Under the pieces are notes generated by a model. The model did not search any database and was not told the DNA's origin. It saw nothing but the letters and a program-made list of their open reading frames with translations. A DNA stretch of 64,000 nt from Lachnospiraceae bacterium OM04-12BH. GTDB taxonomy: Bacteria > Bacillota > Clostridia > Lachnospirales > Lachnospiraceae. Below, piece after piece: positions 34,448-44,059 of this stretch. Numbering within the stretch: position 1 is the stretch's first letter; every line of letters starts with the position of its first letter. The position numbers and the translations under genes are program-made. The stretch spans positions 1-64,000 of the forward strand of contig QULQ01000007.1 of the NCBI GenBank assembly GCA_003490145.1, written 5' to 3'.

Positions 34448-36559
34448 ATGAATCAGGATGGAGTAAGAAAGCCGATCCGTCTGCAGCAGGAGGAGCTGAT
34501 CAGCAGCCTGCCGGAAAGAATCGGCAGTGTCAGACTGGATTACAGCCATTATCCGGGAAAAGATCTGTATAGTGATGGAGCGATCGAGGATGAACTGCTT
34601 GGTATCGTGAAAAATGCTTCCAAAGTGGAATATCAGGAGCTGATCGAGGAAAAAAACAGCTGGCCGATCCTGTATCATTTATCCCCATTACGTGCCAATA
34701 TTGTGGACTGGCTTCCTGTTACGAAGGAGCATAAGGTGCTGGAGATCGGCTCCGGGTGCGGTGCGATCACGGACAAGCTGGCGCAGAAGGCAGGAGAAGT
34801 GACCTGCGTGGATCTGTCTGCCAGAAGAAGCCATATCAATGCCTGGCGGAATCAGGATCAGGATAATATCACGATTCATGTGGGAAACTTTAAGGATATT
34901 GAGCCGGAGCTTCCGGCAGACTATGATTTTGTATGTCTGATCGGTGTGTTTGAATACGGGGCATCCTATATCCCCTCGAAAACACCCTATGAAGATTTTC
35001 TGAAAATCATGCTGCGTCATGTGAAAAAGAGCGGTCATCTGGTGATCGCAATTGAAAATAAGCTGGGACTTAAGTACTTTGCCGGATGCAAGGAGGATCA
35101 CCTGGGAACGTGGTTTTCCGGTCTTGAAGGATATCCGGATGGCGGCAGTGCCAGAACCTTCAGCAGAAAGGGACTCTGCAGGATCCTTGAAAGCTGTGGG
35201 GTATCTGATTATTCCTTCTATTATCCCTACCCGGATTATAAATTCCCGACAGTGATCTACTCTGACAGGAGACTGCCAGTGGTAGGAGAACTGACAGATA
35301 ATATCCGGAACTTTGACAGGGACAGACTGATTACCTTTAATGAAAAATATGTATATGACGGACTGATCGAGGATGGAAGCTTCCCGGATTTCTCCAATTC
35401 CTTTATGGTGATCACGGGAGAAATGCCGGAGATGACCTATGTGAAATACAGCAATGACCGGGCAGAAAGCTATCAGCTTTGCACAGCACTTCTGGAGACA
35501 GCAGAGGGCAGGGAAATCCGGAAATATCCACTGACAGAGCAGGCGAAAGGTCATGTACGGGAAATGGAGCACTCCTGCAGACTGCTGAAAGAACGTTATG
35601 CGGGAAGTGACCTTAGGATCAATGAATGTACTCTTCCGGCGGATGGCAGCTATGCCGGCTTTGCCTTTGAAGAGGGTGTGACGCTGGAAGAATTGATGGA
35701 TAAGGCACTTTTTCAGGATGATACAGAGGAATTTGAACGGCTGTTTGAACGGTATCTGCAGCTTATTTCCTATGGCGAAGACAGCGGTGTGACAGATTAC
35801 GATCTGATCTTTGCCAATATCCTTGTAAAGGATGACCGGTTCACTGTGATCGATTATGAGTGGACGATGGAAGAAAAGATCAGTACAAAGGAGATCGCCT
35901 TCCGGGCAATCTACTGCTATATTCTGGAAGAAGAAAGAAGAAATAAACTGGATCTTGACCGGATCATGAATAAGCTTCATATCACGCAGCAGGAGGCAGA
36001 GGAATACCGGGCTAGGGAAGAGGCGTTCCAGAAAAAGGTGACCGGAAAGCATAAGTCCATGGGCGAGATCCGGGCCGGGATCGGTACCTATTGTATTGAT
36101 GTGAAGAAGCTGGCGAAGGGGCATCTGCAGAAAATACTGGATGAGAGGATCCAGGTGTACCGCGACTTTGGAGAAGGCTTCAGTGAGCAGAACTCAGAGT
36201 ATCTGCCGGATGTATATGCAGATGAGGATACCATAGAAGTGGATATTCCTTTTGACGGCAATGTACGGGCGCTGCGGGTAGACCCTGCAGACAGAAGCTG
36301 TATCGTAAGGATGGAAGAGGTTCTGCTGAACGGAAGCAGAGTACAGTTAAGTGATAAGAATTTTGCCACCAATGGCAGGAAGGTAAAGGATCAGACATGG
36401 GTATTTGCAACCATGGATCCGGGAATGACCTTTTCTGTACTGGAGATGCCGGTTACCGGTGAAAATACCTTGCACCTGCGGATGAAGCTGTCCCCAGTGG
36501 CGATGGATATGGCTTTTGATGTTATGAACGGGTGTAAGCATCTGTTCCGGAAAGGATAA
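34448..36559 (+). CDS. bifunctional methyltransferase/kinase-like protein (WbdD-like chain terminator candidate)
   Basis: 703 residues, starting four bases after the Wzt stop. Residues about 75-260 are a class I SAM methyltransferase (VLEIGSGCGAIT, 97-108; acidic VDLS at 121-124). Residues about 325-500 resemble an aminoglycoside-phosphotransferase/protein-kinase fold: possible ATP-lysine in REIRKY (Lys359), hinge FAFEEGVTLEEL, catalytic loop YDLIFANIL (Asp452, Asn457) and metal motif VIDYEW (Asp469). A helical stretch (about 505-585) and a C-terminal beta domain follow. WbdD has the same order: methyltransferase, kinase, coiled coil. WbdD caps O-antigen with methyl phosphate, fixing chain length. 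The kinase match is by motif only. The end overlaps the next gene by one base. Confidence 0.8.
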   Translation: MNQDGVRKPIRLQQEELISSLPERIGSVRLDYSHYPGKDLYSDGAIEDELLGIVKNASKVEYQELIEEKNSWPILYHLSPLRANIVDWLPVTKEHKVLEIGSGCGAITDKLAQKAGEVTCVDLSARRSHINAWRNQDQDNITIHVGNFKDIEPELPADYDFVCLIGVFEYGASYIPSKTPYEDFLKIMLRHVKKSGHLVIAIENKLGLKYFAGCKEDHLGTWFSGLEGYPDGGSARTFSRKGLCRILESCGVSDYSFYYPYPDYKFPTVIYSDRRLPVVGELTDNIRNFDRDRLITFNEKYVYDGLIEDGSFPDFSNSFMVITGEMPEMTYVKYSNDRAESYQLCTALLETAEGREIRKYPLTEQAKGHVREMEHSCRLLKERYAGSDLRINECTLPADGSYAGFAFEEGVTLEELMDKALFQDDTEEFERLFERYLQLISYGEDSGVTDYDLIFANILVKDDRFTVIDYEWTMEEKISTKEIAFRAIYCYILEEERRNKLDLDRIMNKLHITQQEAEEYRAREEAFQKKVTGKHKSMGEIRAGIGTYCIDVKKLAKGHLQKILDERIQVYRDFGEGFSEQNSEYLPDVYADEDTIEVDIPFDGNVRALRVDPADRSCIVRMEEVLLNGSRVQLSDKNFATNGRKVKDQTWVFATMDPGMTFSVLEMPVTGENTLHLRMKLSPVAMDMAFDVMNGCKHLFRKG

Positions 36560-38835
36560 TGAACGTGACAGATCTGAAACGGTTTGCAAAAAATATCCTG
36601 ATGAAAAAACAGTTCAGGAGTTACGAAAAAAAACTGAATGGGCTGAAAATGACCTATGATGGATGGATCAGGCAACAGGAAGAAAAACTGCGAATTGATA
36701 AGATCATTATATCAGTACATGAGAAATGTCTGAAAAATGAAGCGGAAAAACAGACACAGGACGGATCCGGATACAAAAATGAAGGAATACATTCAAAAAT
36801 GATCCGGACACCTGTCTGGTATAAAGTACGAAAAAAAGAAGAAGGTACGGAAAATACAGTGAAATTCCTTTGCCTGCCGGTCTGGCAGGATGGAAAGGGA
36901 GAAGAGGCCTGGATCCCGGAGATCAGAGCATTTGGCGAAGATAAAAATACAAATGTTATTTTATTTGTCATGGCTGAGGGGATGCTGTCAGATCTTGCGC
37001 TGCCGATGCTGTTTAAGACATGGAATGAAGAAATGCCGGTTCTGGTATATGGAGATGAAGATGTGATGGCAGAACAGGGAAGAGAGAAACCCTGGTTTAA
37101 GCCGGACTGGTCTCCGGATACCTTCCTTTCGTATTTCTATATGGGAAGTCTGGTGGCACTTCCGGCGAAAGCCGTGTGCGAGTGCCTTGATCAGAATAAG
37201 CAGCTTGTGGAAGGATTGTCAGCAAAGGAGGCTCTGACCCGGAAAAATGCAGTCTATGAGCTGTGTTATCGGGTGATCAACCGGGGAATCGGTCAGGAAA
37301 TCAGTCTGACAAGGAAAGGCTGTGTCAGACATATAGATGAGGTGCTGTATCATACGGCGGAGGAAGGGTATGGAGCCGTGGAGGAAATGCGGCTGCCCAC
37401 GTACTGTACATTCGGGTATGAGAGACAGGGCAGCTGGCAACTGGAAGAAAGGAAAGACCATCTGGTATCAGTTATCATCCCTTCCAAGGATAATCCGGAG
37501 GTGCTGTTCCACTGTATCAGCTCGTTGACAGAGCGTACCAAAGGGGTGATCCCTTACGAGATCATTCTTGTGGATAATGGAAGCAGAGAAGAAAATAAAA
37601 TCCTGATTAAACAAAATATAGAAGTACTGCGACAGAAAAACTATCCTTTGTGCAGAGAAATCTGCTATCATTATGAGTCCATGGCCTTTAATTTCTCACG
37701 GATGTGTAATCTGGGAGCGTCCATGGCAAAAGGAGATCTGCTCCTTTTCCTGAATGATGACATGGAGATCATTCAGGGAGACTGGCTTGTGAAGCTGGCA
37801 GAAAAGGCAGTGCTGGAACGTGTAGGAGCGGTAGGAGCCAAGCTCCTGTATCCTGATTCTACTGTGATTCAGCATGCCGGGATTACCAATCTGCATGTGG
37901 GACCGGCGCATAAGCTGCAGTTTCTGGATGATAAGGATGACCACTATTATGGAAGGAACCGGTATGTCCACAACATGATGGGGGTGACCGGAGCCTGCCT
38001 GATGCTTCAGAGGAAGAGGTTTGAAGAGCTTGGCGGCTTCTACGAGGGTCTTGCAGTAGCCTTCAATGATGTGGATCTTTGCTATACTCTCTTTGAAAGC
38101 GGATATGATAATATACAGAGAAATGATGTGGTGCTGTACCACCATGAATCACTGAGCCGTGGAAAGGACGGAGAGTCTGAGGAAAAGCAGCTCCGGCTTC
38201 TTCGGGAAAAGGATGTGCTTTACGAGCGGCACCAGGACTGCTATGGGAAGGATCCCTATTATAGTAAATATCTTACGACAGATATGCTGGAGTCAGAATA
38301 CACACCGGCTTATCATTATCAGGTGTCCATGGATATGCCGTGGAGCAGGGTGCAGAAGAAAGAACTGCCGGAGAATGCCAGGGAGGATGCCTGCGTTGTA
38401 CTTGGTATGGAATGTGCCATGGATATTTATAAATGGAAGTATGGTGTAGCGGCTGGCAGGGGAAAGATACTTCCTGCAGAGGAAGATGAGGGATACTATT
38501 TCCAGGGCTATGCCTTTGTGATCGGATCTGATAACGCATGTTATAAAAAGACGCTGTTTCTGGAAGAAAAGGAGACAGGAGAAAAGCTCCTGATCCCGGT
38601 CAGGGACTGTTACCGCCCGGATATTGACGGGAACCTGAAGGATCAGATCCATACGGAGCTGACCGGGTTTGCAGCAAAGGTACATCTTTTGGACATTCCT
38701 AAGGGGCAGTACCGGTTTGGAATGCTGATGGAGGATGGGTGTTCCAGGCAGAAGCTGTTCTCATACAGCAGCTGGGTGCTCCGGGCAGGAGAAGAACAGG
38801 TTTACTTTGATGAAACGAAGCGGGCGAAAGGATAA
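36559..38835 (+). CDS. large GT2 glycosyltransferase
   Basis: 758 residues, start overlapping the previous stop (TAATG). The first 290 residues contain a divergent GT-like region (VYGDEDVMAEQGREKPWFKPDWSPD, 170-195), perhaps an inactive domain. A complete GT2 domain follows at about 298-525, with VSVIIPSKDNPE, ILVDNGS, FLNDDMEI (metal site), TGACLMLQRKRFEELGG and AFNDVDLCYTL. The last 130 residues form a beta-rich domain resembling those at the ends of other wall-polymer transferases. It probably adds rhamnose or another sugar to the exported polymer. No membrane spans. Confidence 0.88.
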   Translation: MNVTDLKRFAKNILMKKQFRSYEKKLNGLKMTYDGWIRQQEEKLRIDKIIISVHEKCLKNEAEKQTQDGSGYKNEGIHSKMIRTPVWYKVRKKEEGTENTVKFLCLPVWQDGKGEEAWIPEIRAFGEDKNTNVILFVMAEGMLSDLALPMLFKTWNEEMPVLVYGDEDVMAEQGREKPWFKPDWSPDTFLSYFYMGSLVALPAKAVCECLDQNKQLVEGLSAKEALTRKNAVYELCYRVINRGIGQEISLTRKGCVRHIDEVLYHTAEEGYGAVEEMRLPTYCTFGYERQGSWQLEERKDHLVSVIIPSKDNPEVLFHCISSLTERTKGVIPYEIILVDNGSREENKILIKQNIEVLRQKNYPLCREICYHYESMAFNFSRMCNLGASMAKGDLLLFLNDDMEIIQGDWLVKLAEKAVLERVGAVGAKLLYPDSTVIQHAGITNLHVGPAHKLQFLDDKDDHYYGRNRYVHNMMGVTGACLMLQRKRFEELGGFYEGLAVAFNDVDLCYTLFESGYDNIQRNDVVLYHHESLSRGKDGESEEKQLRLLREKDVLYERHQDCYGKDPYYSKYLTTDMLESEYTPAYHYQVSMDMPWSRVQKKELPENAREDACVVLGMECAMDIYKWKYGVAAGRGKILPAEEDEGYYFQGYAFVIGSDNACYKKTLFLEEKETGEKLLIPVRDCYRPDIDGNLKDQIHTELTGFAAKVHLLDIPKGQYRFGMLMEDGCSRQKLFSYSSWVLRAGEEQVYFDETKRAKG

Positions 38836-38846
38836 GGAAGACAGAT

Positions 38847-40820
38847 ATGGCAGAAGAAAAGAATTATCAGGAAGCCTATGAAAAGGAACATATCAAGACA
38901 GCAGATCTGGCAGAGCGTGTGGCGGTACTGGAAGCAAAGAATGAAGAATTGAATTTCAAGCTTTCACGGATCAAAAATAATCCCCTTTGGAAAGCCAGTG
39001 CACCGCTCAGACGGGGCATGCACTTCATGATCCGCCAGCGGGACAGGCTGAAAAACTGCGGAAGTATCAGAGGTGTGCTTGCCAAGCTGGATTATAAGAA
39101 GATAGAACGGAAGGCAATGGCCAGATATGGAACAGAGAGCTTTCCGGACGAAGCAAGGGCAAAGGAAGAGCGGGAGACGGTCTTTGACAGGATGATAAAG
39201 ATCAGTATCCTGGTACCTCTTTATAATACGCCGGAACCGTTCCTCAGGGATATGATAACATCTGTTTTGAATCAGACCTATCAGAACTGGGAGCTTTGTC
39301 TTGCTGACGGATCGGATGCAGAGCACGGGGAGGTAGGAAGGATCTGCAGGGAATATCTGGAAAAGGATAGCAGGATCGTTTATCAGAAGCTTTTAAAGAA
39401 TGAAGGGATTTCCGGAAATACCAATGAGTGCCTGAAGCTGGCTACGGGAGAATATATCGGGCTGTTTGACCATGATGATATCCTGCATCCAAGTACGCTG
39501 TACGAATATGTGAAGGCGATCAACGAGCAGGATGCCGATTATATTTACTGCGATGAAACCACCTTTAAAAATGGTGATATCAATAAAATGCTGACCATGC
39601 ATTTCAAGCCGGATTATGCGGTGGACAATCTGCGGGCCAATAATTATATCTGTCATTTCAGCGTGTTTGCTAAGAGGCTTCTGGAAGGGGAGGAGCTGTT
39701 CCGTTCCCGGTTTGACGGAAGTCAGGATCACGATATGATCCTTCGTATGACAGACAGGGCAAAGCATATCGTGCATATTCCAAAGCTTTTGTATTACTGG
39801 AGATGCCATGAGGGCAGTGTGGCCTCCGGGATCGACGCAAAGCCTTATGTAGTGGCTGCGGCGAAGGGAGCTGTGGCAGACCATCTGAGACGGCATGGCT
39901 TTACCCATTTCCAGATCACCTCGACAAGGGCTTTTGAAACCATTTTCAAGATCCGATATGAAATTATCGGAGATCCCATGATCTCCATTGTGATCCCGAA
40001 CAAGGATCACGCAGCAGACCTGAAGCGCTGCATTACTTCCATTTTGGAGAAATCGACCTATGAAAATTATGAGATCGTGATTGTGGAAAATGGCAGTGAG
40101 ACGAAGGAGATCTTTGATTATTACACTTCTTTAAAAGAATATGACAATATCCGTGTGGTTACCTATGAAAAGCCGGAGGGACAGAATGGATTTAACTATT
40201 CTGCCGTAAATAACTTTGGGGTAAAGCAGACAAAGGGAGATTATATCCTCCTTTTAAATAATGATACAGAGGTCATTACCGTCAACTGGATGGAAGAGCT
40301 TCTGATGTATGCCCAGCGTGAGGATGTGGGGGCGGCAGGGGCCAAGCTTTATTATGGAAACAAGACGATCCAGCATGCCGGTGTGGTATTGCAGCTTGGT
40401 GCGCACAGAACCGCCGGACACAGCCATTACGGCCAGAGCAGGGAGAACCTGGGCTATATGGGAAGGCTCTGCTATGCACAGAATGTTTCTGCTGTGACAG
40501 GAGCCTGCCTGCTTGTGAAAAAAAGCCTCTTCGAGGAAGTGGGAGGTCTTGATGAAAGCTTTGCCATTTCCCTGAATGATGTGGATTTCTGCTTAAAGCT
40601 CAGGGAGAAAGGACTTCTGAATGTATTTACTCCTTTTGCGGAGCTTTATCATTATGAATCCGTATCAAGGGGGCTGGATGACAGTGGGGAGAAGGCAGAG
40701 CGCTATAACCGGGAATCTGCACATTTCCGTGAAAAATGGAAGACTGTGCTGGAAAAAGGAGATCCCTATTACAATCCCAATTTTTCACTTGATAGAAGTG
40801 ACTTTGCGTTAAAAACATGA
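38847..40820 (+). CDS. two-domain GT2 glycosyltransferase
   Basis: 657 residues. A short N-terminal coiled coil (LAERVAVLEAKNEELNFKLS, about 16-35) is followed by two GT2 domains. The first (about 112-330) has ILVPLYNTPEPFLRDMI, ADGSDAEHGE, FDHDDILHP and YWRCHEGSVASG. The second (about 383-610) has ISIVIPNKDHA, VENGSETKE, LLNNDTEVI, TGACLLVKKSLFEEVGG and SLNDVDFCLKLR. Tandem domains suggest a polymerase adding two different linkages in turn, as in several rhamnan and galactan synthases. It is 11 bases after the previous gene. The second half matches the gene at 36559 closely. Confidence 0.9.
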   Translation: MAEEKNYQEAYEKEHIKTADLAERVAVLEAKNEELNFKLSRIKNNPLWKASAPLRRGMHFMIRQRDRLKNCGSIRGVLAKLDYKKIERKAMARYGTESFPDEARAKEERETVFDRMIKISILVPLYNTPEPFLRDMITSVLNQTYQNWELCLADGSDAEHGEVGRICREYLEKDSRIVYQKLLKNEGISGNTNECLKLATGEYIGLFDHDDILHPSTLYEYVKAINEQDADYIYCDETTFKNGDINKMLTMHFKPDYAVDNLRANNYICHFSVFAKRLLEGEELFRSRFDGSQDHDMILRMTDRAKHIVHIPKLLYYWRCHEGSVASGIDAKPYVVAAAKGAVADHLRRHGFTHFQITSTRAFETIFKIRYEIIGDPMISIVIPNKDHAADLKRCITSILEKSTYENYEIVIVENGSETKEIFDYYTSLKEYDNIRVVTYEKPEGQNGFNYSAVNNFGVKQTKGDYILLLNNDTEVITVNWMEELLMYAQREDVGAAGAKLYYGNKTIQHAGVVLQLGAHRTAGHSHYGQSRENLGYMGRLCYAQNVSAVTGACLLVKKSLFEEVGGLDESFAISLNDVDFCLKLREKGLLNVFTPFAELYHYESVSRGLDDSGEKAERYNRESAHFREKWKTVLEKGDPYYNPNFSLDRSDFALKT

Positions 40821-40826
40821 TATAAT
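40798..40826 (+). promoter_or_regulatory. extended -10 promoter for the phosphohexomutase gene
   Basis: GTGACT (40798-40803), 17 bases, then TGA-TATAAT (40818-40826). The -35 lies inside the end of the upstream GT2 gene. AGAGGAGG precedes the next start. Confidence 0.6.
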
Positions 40827-40861
40827 GAATACCTATTGTAAATGAAAGAGGAGGAACCTTT

Positions 40862-42583
40862 ATGAGCTACAGGGAGCAGTATGATTTTTGGTTAAAGGAC
40901 GCATATTTTGACGAAGCTACCAAGGAAGAGCTTCGCAGCATTGCGGGAAACGAAGGAGAAATCGAAGACCGTTTCTATAAGGAACTGGAATTTGGTACAG
41001 GCGGACTTCGAGGTGTGATCGGTGCCGGTACCAACCGTATGAATATTTATACCGTAAGAAAAGCAACCCAGGGACTTGCCAACTATATTATCAAGCAGGG
41101 CGGCAGGGATAGAGGTGTGGCGATCGCCTATGACTCAAGAAGGATGTCTCCCGAATTTGCAGATGAAGCAGCACTCTGCCTCTGTGCAAATGGAATCAAG
41201 GCATATGTATTTGATGCATTAAGACCGACTCCGGAGCTTTCCTTTGCACTGCGTACCCTGCACTGCATTTCCGGTATTGTGATCACAGCAAGCCACAATC
41301 CTCCGGAATACAACGGATACAAGGCATACTGGGAAGACGGTGCACAGGTAACTGCCCCCAGAGATAAAGAGATCATTACAGAAGTAAAGAATGTTACAGA
41401 CTATCATGAAGTAAAGACCATGGACAAGAAGGAAGCCATGGACAAGGGATTGTATCAGGTAATCGGCAAGGAAATTGATGATGCTTACATGGCAGAATTA
41501 AAGAAGCAGATCATTCATCCTGAAATCATTAAGGAAGTTGCAGATGAGATCAAGATCGTATATACGCCCTTCCACGGAACAGGTAATGTACCGGTCAGAA
41601 GAATCCTTTCAGAGCTTGGCTTCAAGCATGTATATGTAGTACCGGAGCAGGAGCTTCCAGATCCCGACTTTACCACACTGGAGTATCCGAACCCTGAAGA
41701 TCCCAAGGCCTTTACCCTGGCACTGAAGCTGGCTAAGGAGAAGAATGCAGATATCGTCCTTGCTACTGACCCGGATGCCGACAGACTTGGTATCTATGCG
41801 CTTGACAGCAAGACCGGCGAGTACATGCCTTTCACAGGAAACATGTCAGGTATGCTGATCGCAGAATATATTTTAAGAGAAAGAACTGCCACACACACCA
41901 TGCCTGAGAATCCGGCACTGGTAACTACCATTGTTACCACCAACATGGCAGGCGCTATTGCCAGGGATTACGGTCTTCGCTTCGTAGAAGTCCTGACAGG
42001 CTTCAAGTACATCGGCGAGCAGATCAAGCTCTTCGAGCAGACCGGCAGCAACAATTATGTATTTGGTCTGGAAGAGAGCTATGGCTGTCTGGCAGGAACC
42101 CATGCAAGAGACAAGGACGCTGTCGTAGCTGTTATGTGCCTGTGTGAGGTAGCTGCGTGGTGCAAGAAGATGGGGATCACCGTATGGGATCAGATGCTGA
42201 GGCTTTATGAGAAATACGGATATTATAAGGAAACACAGTATGCCATGACGCTGAAGGGAATTGATGGAGCTGCACAGATCCAGGCGATCATGGACAAGCT
42301 CAGAAGCAATCCGCCGAAGAGCTTTGGTGATCTCAGGGTTAAAGAGTTCAGAGATTATGAGAAGGATACGGTTCTTGATCTTGAAACCGGCGAAACAAAG
42401 CCTACAGGGCTTCCTAAATCCAATGTGCTTTACTTTGATCTGACCAATGATTCCTGGTGCTGCGCAAGACCCTCCGGAACAGAGCCGAAGATCAAATTCT
42501 ACATGGGCGTAAAGGGAACCAGCCTTGAGGATGCACAGGCCAGGCTTGAGAAGCTGACAGAGGATCTGAAAGCATATTTATAA
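40862..42583 (+). CDS. phospho-sugar mutase (phosphoglucomutase/phosphomannomutase)
   Basis: 573 residues, the length of the PgcA/PGM2 subgroup. FGTGGLRGVIGAGTNRMN opens the fold. ITASHNPPEYNGYK has the phosphoserine (Ser144). ATDPDADRLG is the metal-binding loop, and CARPSGTEPKIKFY the phosphate-binding loop. It interconverts glucose 6-phosphate and glucose 1-phosphate, the substrate of RfbA. This supplies both dTDP- and UDP-sugars of the locus. Its codon choice looks more uniform than that of the flanking transferases, consistent with a housekeeping, well-expressed gene with its own promoter. Confidence 0.93.
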   Translation: MSYREQYDFWLKDAYFDEATKEELRSIAGNEGEIEDRFYKELEFGTGGLRGVIGAGTNRMNIYTVRKATQGLANYIIKQGGRDRGVAIAYDSRRMSPEFADEAALCLCANGIKAYVFDALRPTPELSFALRTLHCISGIVITASHNPPEYNGYKAYWEDGAQVTAPRDKEIITEVKNVTDYHEVKTMDKKEAMDKGLYQVIGKEIDDAYMAELKKQIIHPEIIKEVADEIKIVYTPFHGTGNVPVRRILSELGFKHVYVVPEQELPDPDFTTLEYPNPEDPKAFTLALKLAKEKNADIVLATDPDADRLGIYALDSKTGEYMPFTGNMSGMLIAEYILRERTATHTMPENPALVTTIVTTNMAGAIARDYGLRFVEVLTGFKYIGEQIKLFEQTGSNNYVFGLEESYGCLAGTHARDKDAVVAVMCLCEVAAWCKKMGITVWDQMLRLYEKYGYYKETQYAMTLKGIDGAAQIQAIMDKLRSNPPKSFGDLRVKEFRDYEKDTVLDLETGETKPTGLPKSNVLYFDLTNDSWCCARPSGTEPKIKFYMGVKGTSLEDAQARLEKLTEDLKAYL

Positions 42584-42591
42584 AGAAAAAA

Positions 42592-42635
42592 CGAGTAACG
42601 GACGCAGCGGATCACTTCCATGTGTCCGTTATTCG
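42592..42635. repeat. 12-bp inverted repeat after the mutase gene
   Basis: CGAGTAACGGAC (42592-42603) pairs with GTCCGTTATTCG (42624-42635) with one G-T pair and a 20-base loop. There is no T-run on the plus side, but AAAGAAAAAA directly left gives a T-run on the minus strand, so it would terminate antisense transcription better than sense. Confidence 0.5.
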
Positions 42636-42659
42636 GTCGTAGAGATTGTGGAGCAGGCA

Positions 42660-44039
42660 ATGGCAAAAATTTTTAAACTGGCCAATTTCAGAAAGACTAT
42701 AAATTACCTGAAAAAAAATGGGATCAGGAGTGTCTGGTATGCAGCTAGAGAACGGATCGACAGTGAGAAGGAGGACGCATACTGTTATCAGGGACTGGCG
42801 GAGGAAGAAAAGGAGCGGCAGAGAAAAGAAGGAGAGAGCTTTTCTGTGCGGTTCAGTATTCTTGTGCCCGTTTATGAAACAAGGGAAGATCTGCTCCGGG
42901 CCATGATCGAATCAGTACTGACGCAGACCTATGGGAATTTTGAACTGATCCTCGCAGATGCCAGTAAAAGTGAAGAACCGGAAAAGGTGATCGCGTCGTA
43001 TCAGGACAAGCGGATCCTGTATAAGAGGATCAGACAGAACGGTGGGATCTCTGCCAATACCAATCAGGCACTGATGTACGCTACTGGAGATTATGCAGCA
43101 TTACTGGATCATGATGACCTGCTGACGGAGGATGCCCTGTTTGCCATGGCGGAAAGGATTGAGCAGGCAAAGAGGGAAGATACAGAGTTACAGATGCTGT
43201 ATTCTGATGAAGACAAGTGTGATGGGGATGCTGCCCATTATTTTGAACCACATAGAAAAGAGAACTTTAATCTTGATTTAATTTTGTCTAATAATTATAT
43301 CTGTCATTTCCTGGTGATGAAGAGGCAGCTTATGCAGGAGCTGCAGCTCAACGGAGCCTGTGACGGGGCACAGGATTATGATCTGGTGCTCCGGGCGGTA
43401 AACCATATGATGGGAAAGAACAGACAGGCAGTCAAGGCAGAGCCCCTGCCCATTGTCCATGTGGATAAGGTTCTGTATCACTGGCGCTGCCACCGGGATT
43501 CCACGGCAGAGAATCCGGCAAGCAAGGCCTATGCCTATGATGCAGGAAAGCGTGCAGTGGAAGGATTCCTTAAGCTCCGTGGTTTTAAGGGAAAGGTAGT
43601 TTCCTTAAAGCATCTTGGCTTTTACCGGATAGAGTATGAACCGGATCTTTTAAGCAACAGACCGGATGTAGGACTGGTGGGAGGCCGCCTGATCGATCAT
43701 AAAAATAAAATAGCAGGCGGTATTTATAGAGAAGACGGAACGCCTCTGTATGCAGGACTGCATAAGGAATATAGCGGTTATATGCACCGGGCAGTCTTAC
43801 AGCAGGAGGCAGAAGTGATCGATGTCCGCTGCATGATGGCATCTCCGGTGGGAGAGAAGCTGATCGAGGAGCTGACAGGGCTTCCTTATATGAAAAACCC
43901 GGTAAATAAACGTTTTGACTGGAAGGGAAGCCTGAAGGAGGATGTGGATTATCTGGAACTGAGCAGAAAGCTCTGCAGCCAGATCCGGCAAAAAGGTATG
44001 CGGATTGTATATGATCCGGCCATGACAGAGAAAATATAG
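42660..44039 (+). CDS. GT2 glycosyltransferase with truncated second domain
   Basis: About 459 residues from ATG 42660; a GTG four codons earlier is an alternative. It has a full first GT2 domain (about 65-285: FSILVPVYETRED, ADASKSEE, LLDHDDLLT, HWRCHRDST), similar to domain 1 of the gene at 38847. After residue about 325 only the acceptor-side half of a second domain remains (RPDVGLVGGRLIDHKNKIAGGIYREDG, then VIDVRCMMASPVGEKLIEEL). The donor-binding half and its DXD are missing, and KRFDWKGSLKEDVDYLEL replaces the usual NDVDFCL. The second domain is probably non-catalytic. A GT2 gene follows after 20 bases. Confidence 0.85.
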   Translation: MAKIFKLANFRKTINYLKKNGIRSVWYAARERIDSEKEDAYCYQGLAEEEKERQRKEGESFSVRFSILVPVYETREDLLRAMIESVLTQTYGNFELILADASKSEEPEKVIASYQDKRILYKRIRQNGGISANTNQALMYATGDYAALLDHDDLLTEDALFAMAERIEQAKREDTELQMLYSDEDKCDGDAAHYFEPHRKENFNLDLILSNNYICHFLVMKRQLMQELQLNGACDGAQDYDLVLRAVNHMMGKNRQAVKAEPLPIVHVDKVLYHWRCHRDSTAENPASKAYAYDAGKRAVEGFLKLRGFKGKVVSLKHLGFYRIEYEPDLLSNRPDVGLVGGRLIDHKNKIAGGIYREDGTPLYAGLHKEYSGYMHRAVLQQEAEVIDVRCMMASPVGEKLIEELTGLPYMKNPVNKRFDWKGSLKEDVDYLELSRKLCSQIRQKGMRIVYDPAMTEKI

Positions 44040-44059
44040 GAAAGGAAGCAGAAGGATCC

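Noticed and set aside
34688..36124. 478-residue minus-strand ORF
   Set aside because: Antisense to the methyltransferase-kinase gene; composition is His/Cys/Phe-rich shadow sequence with no domain.
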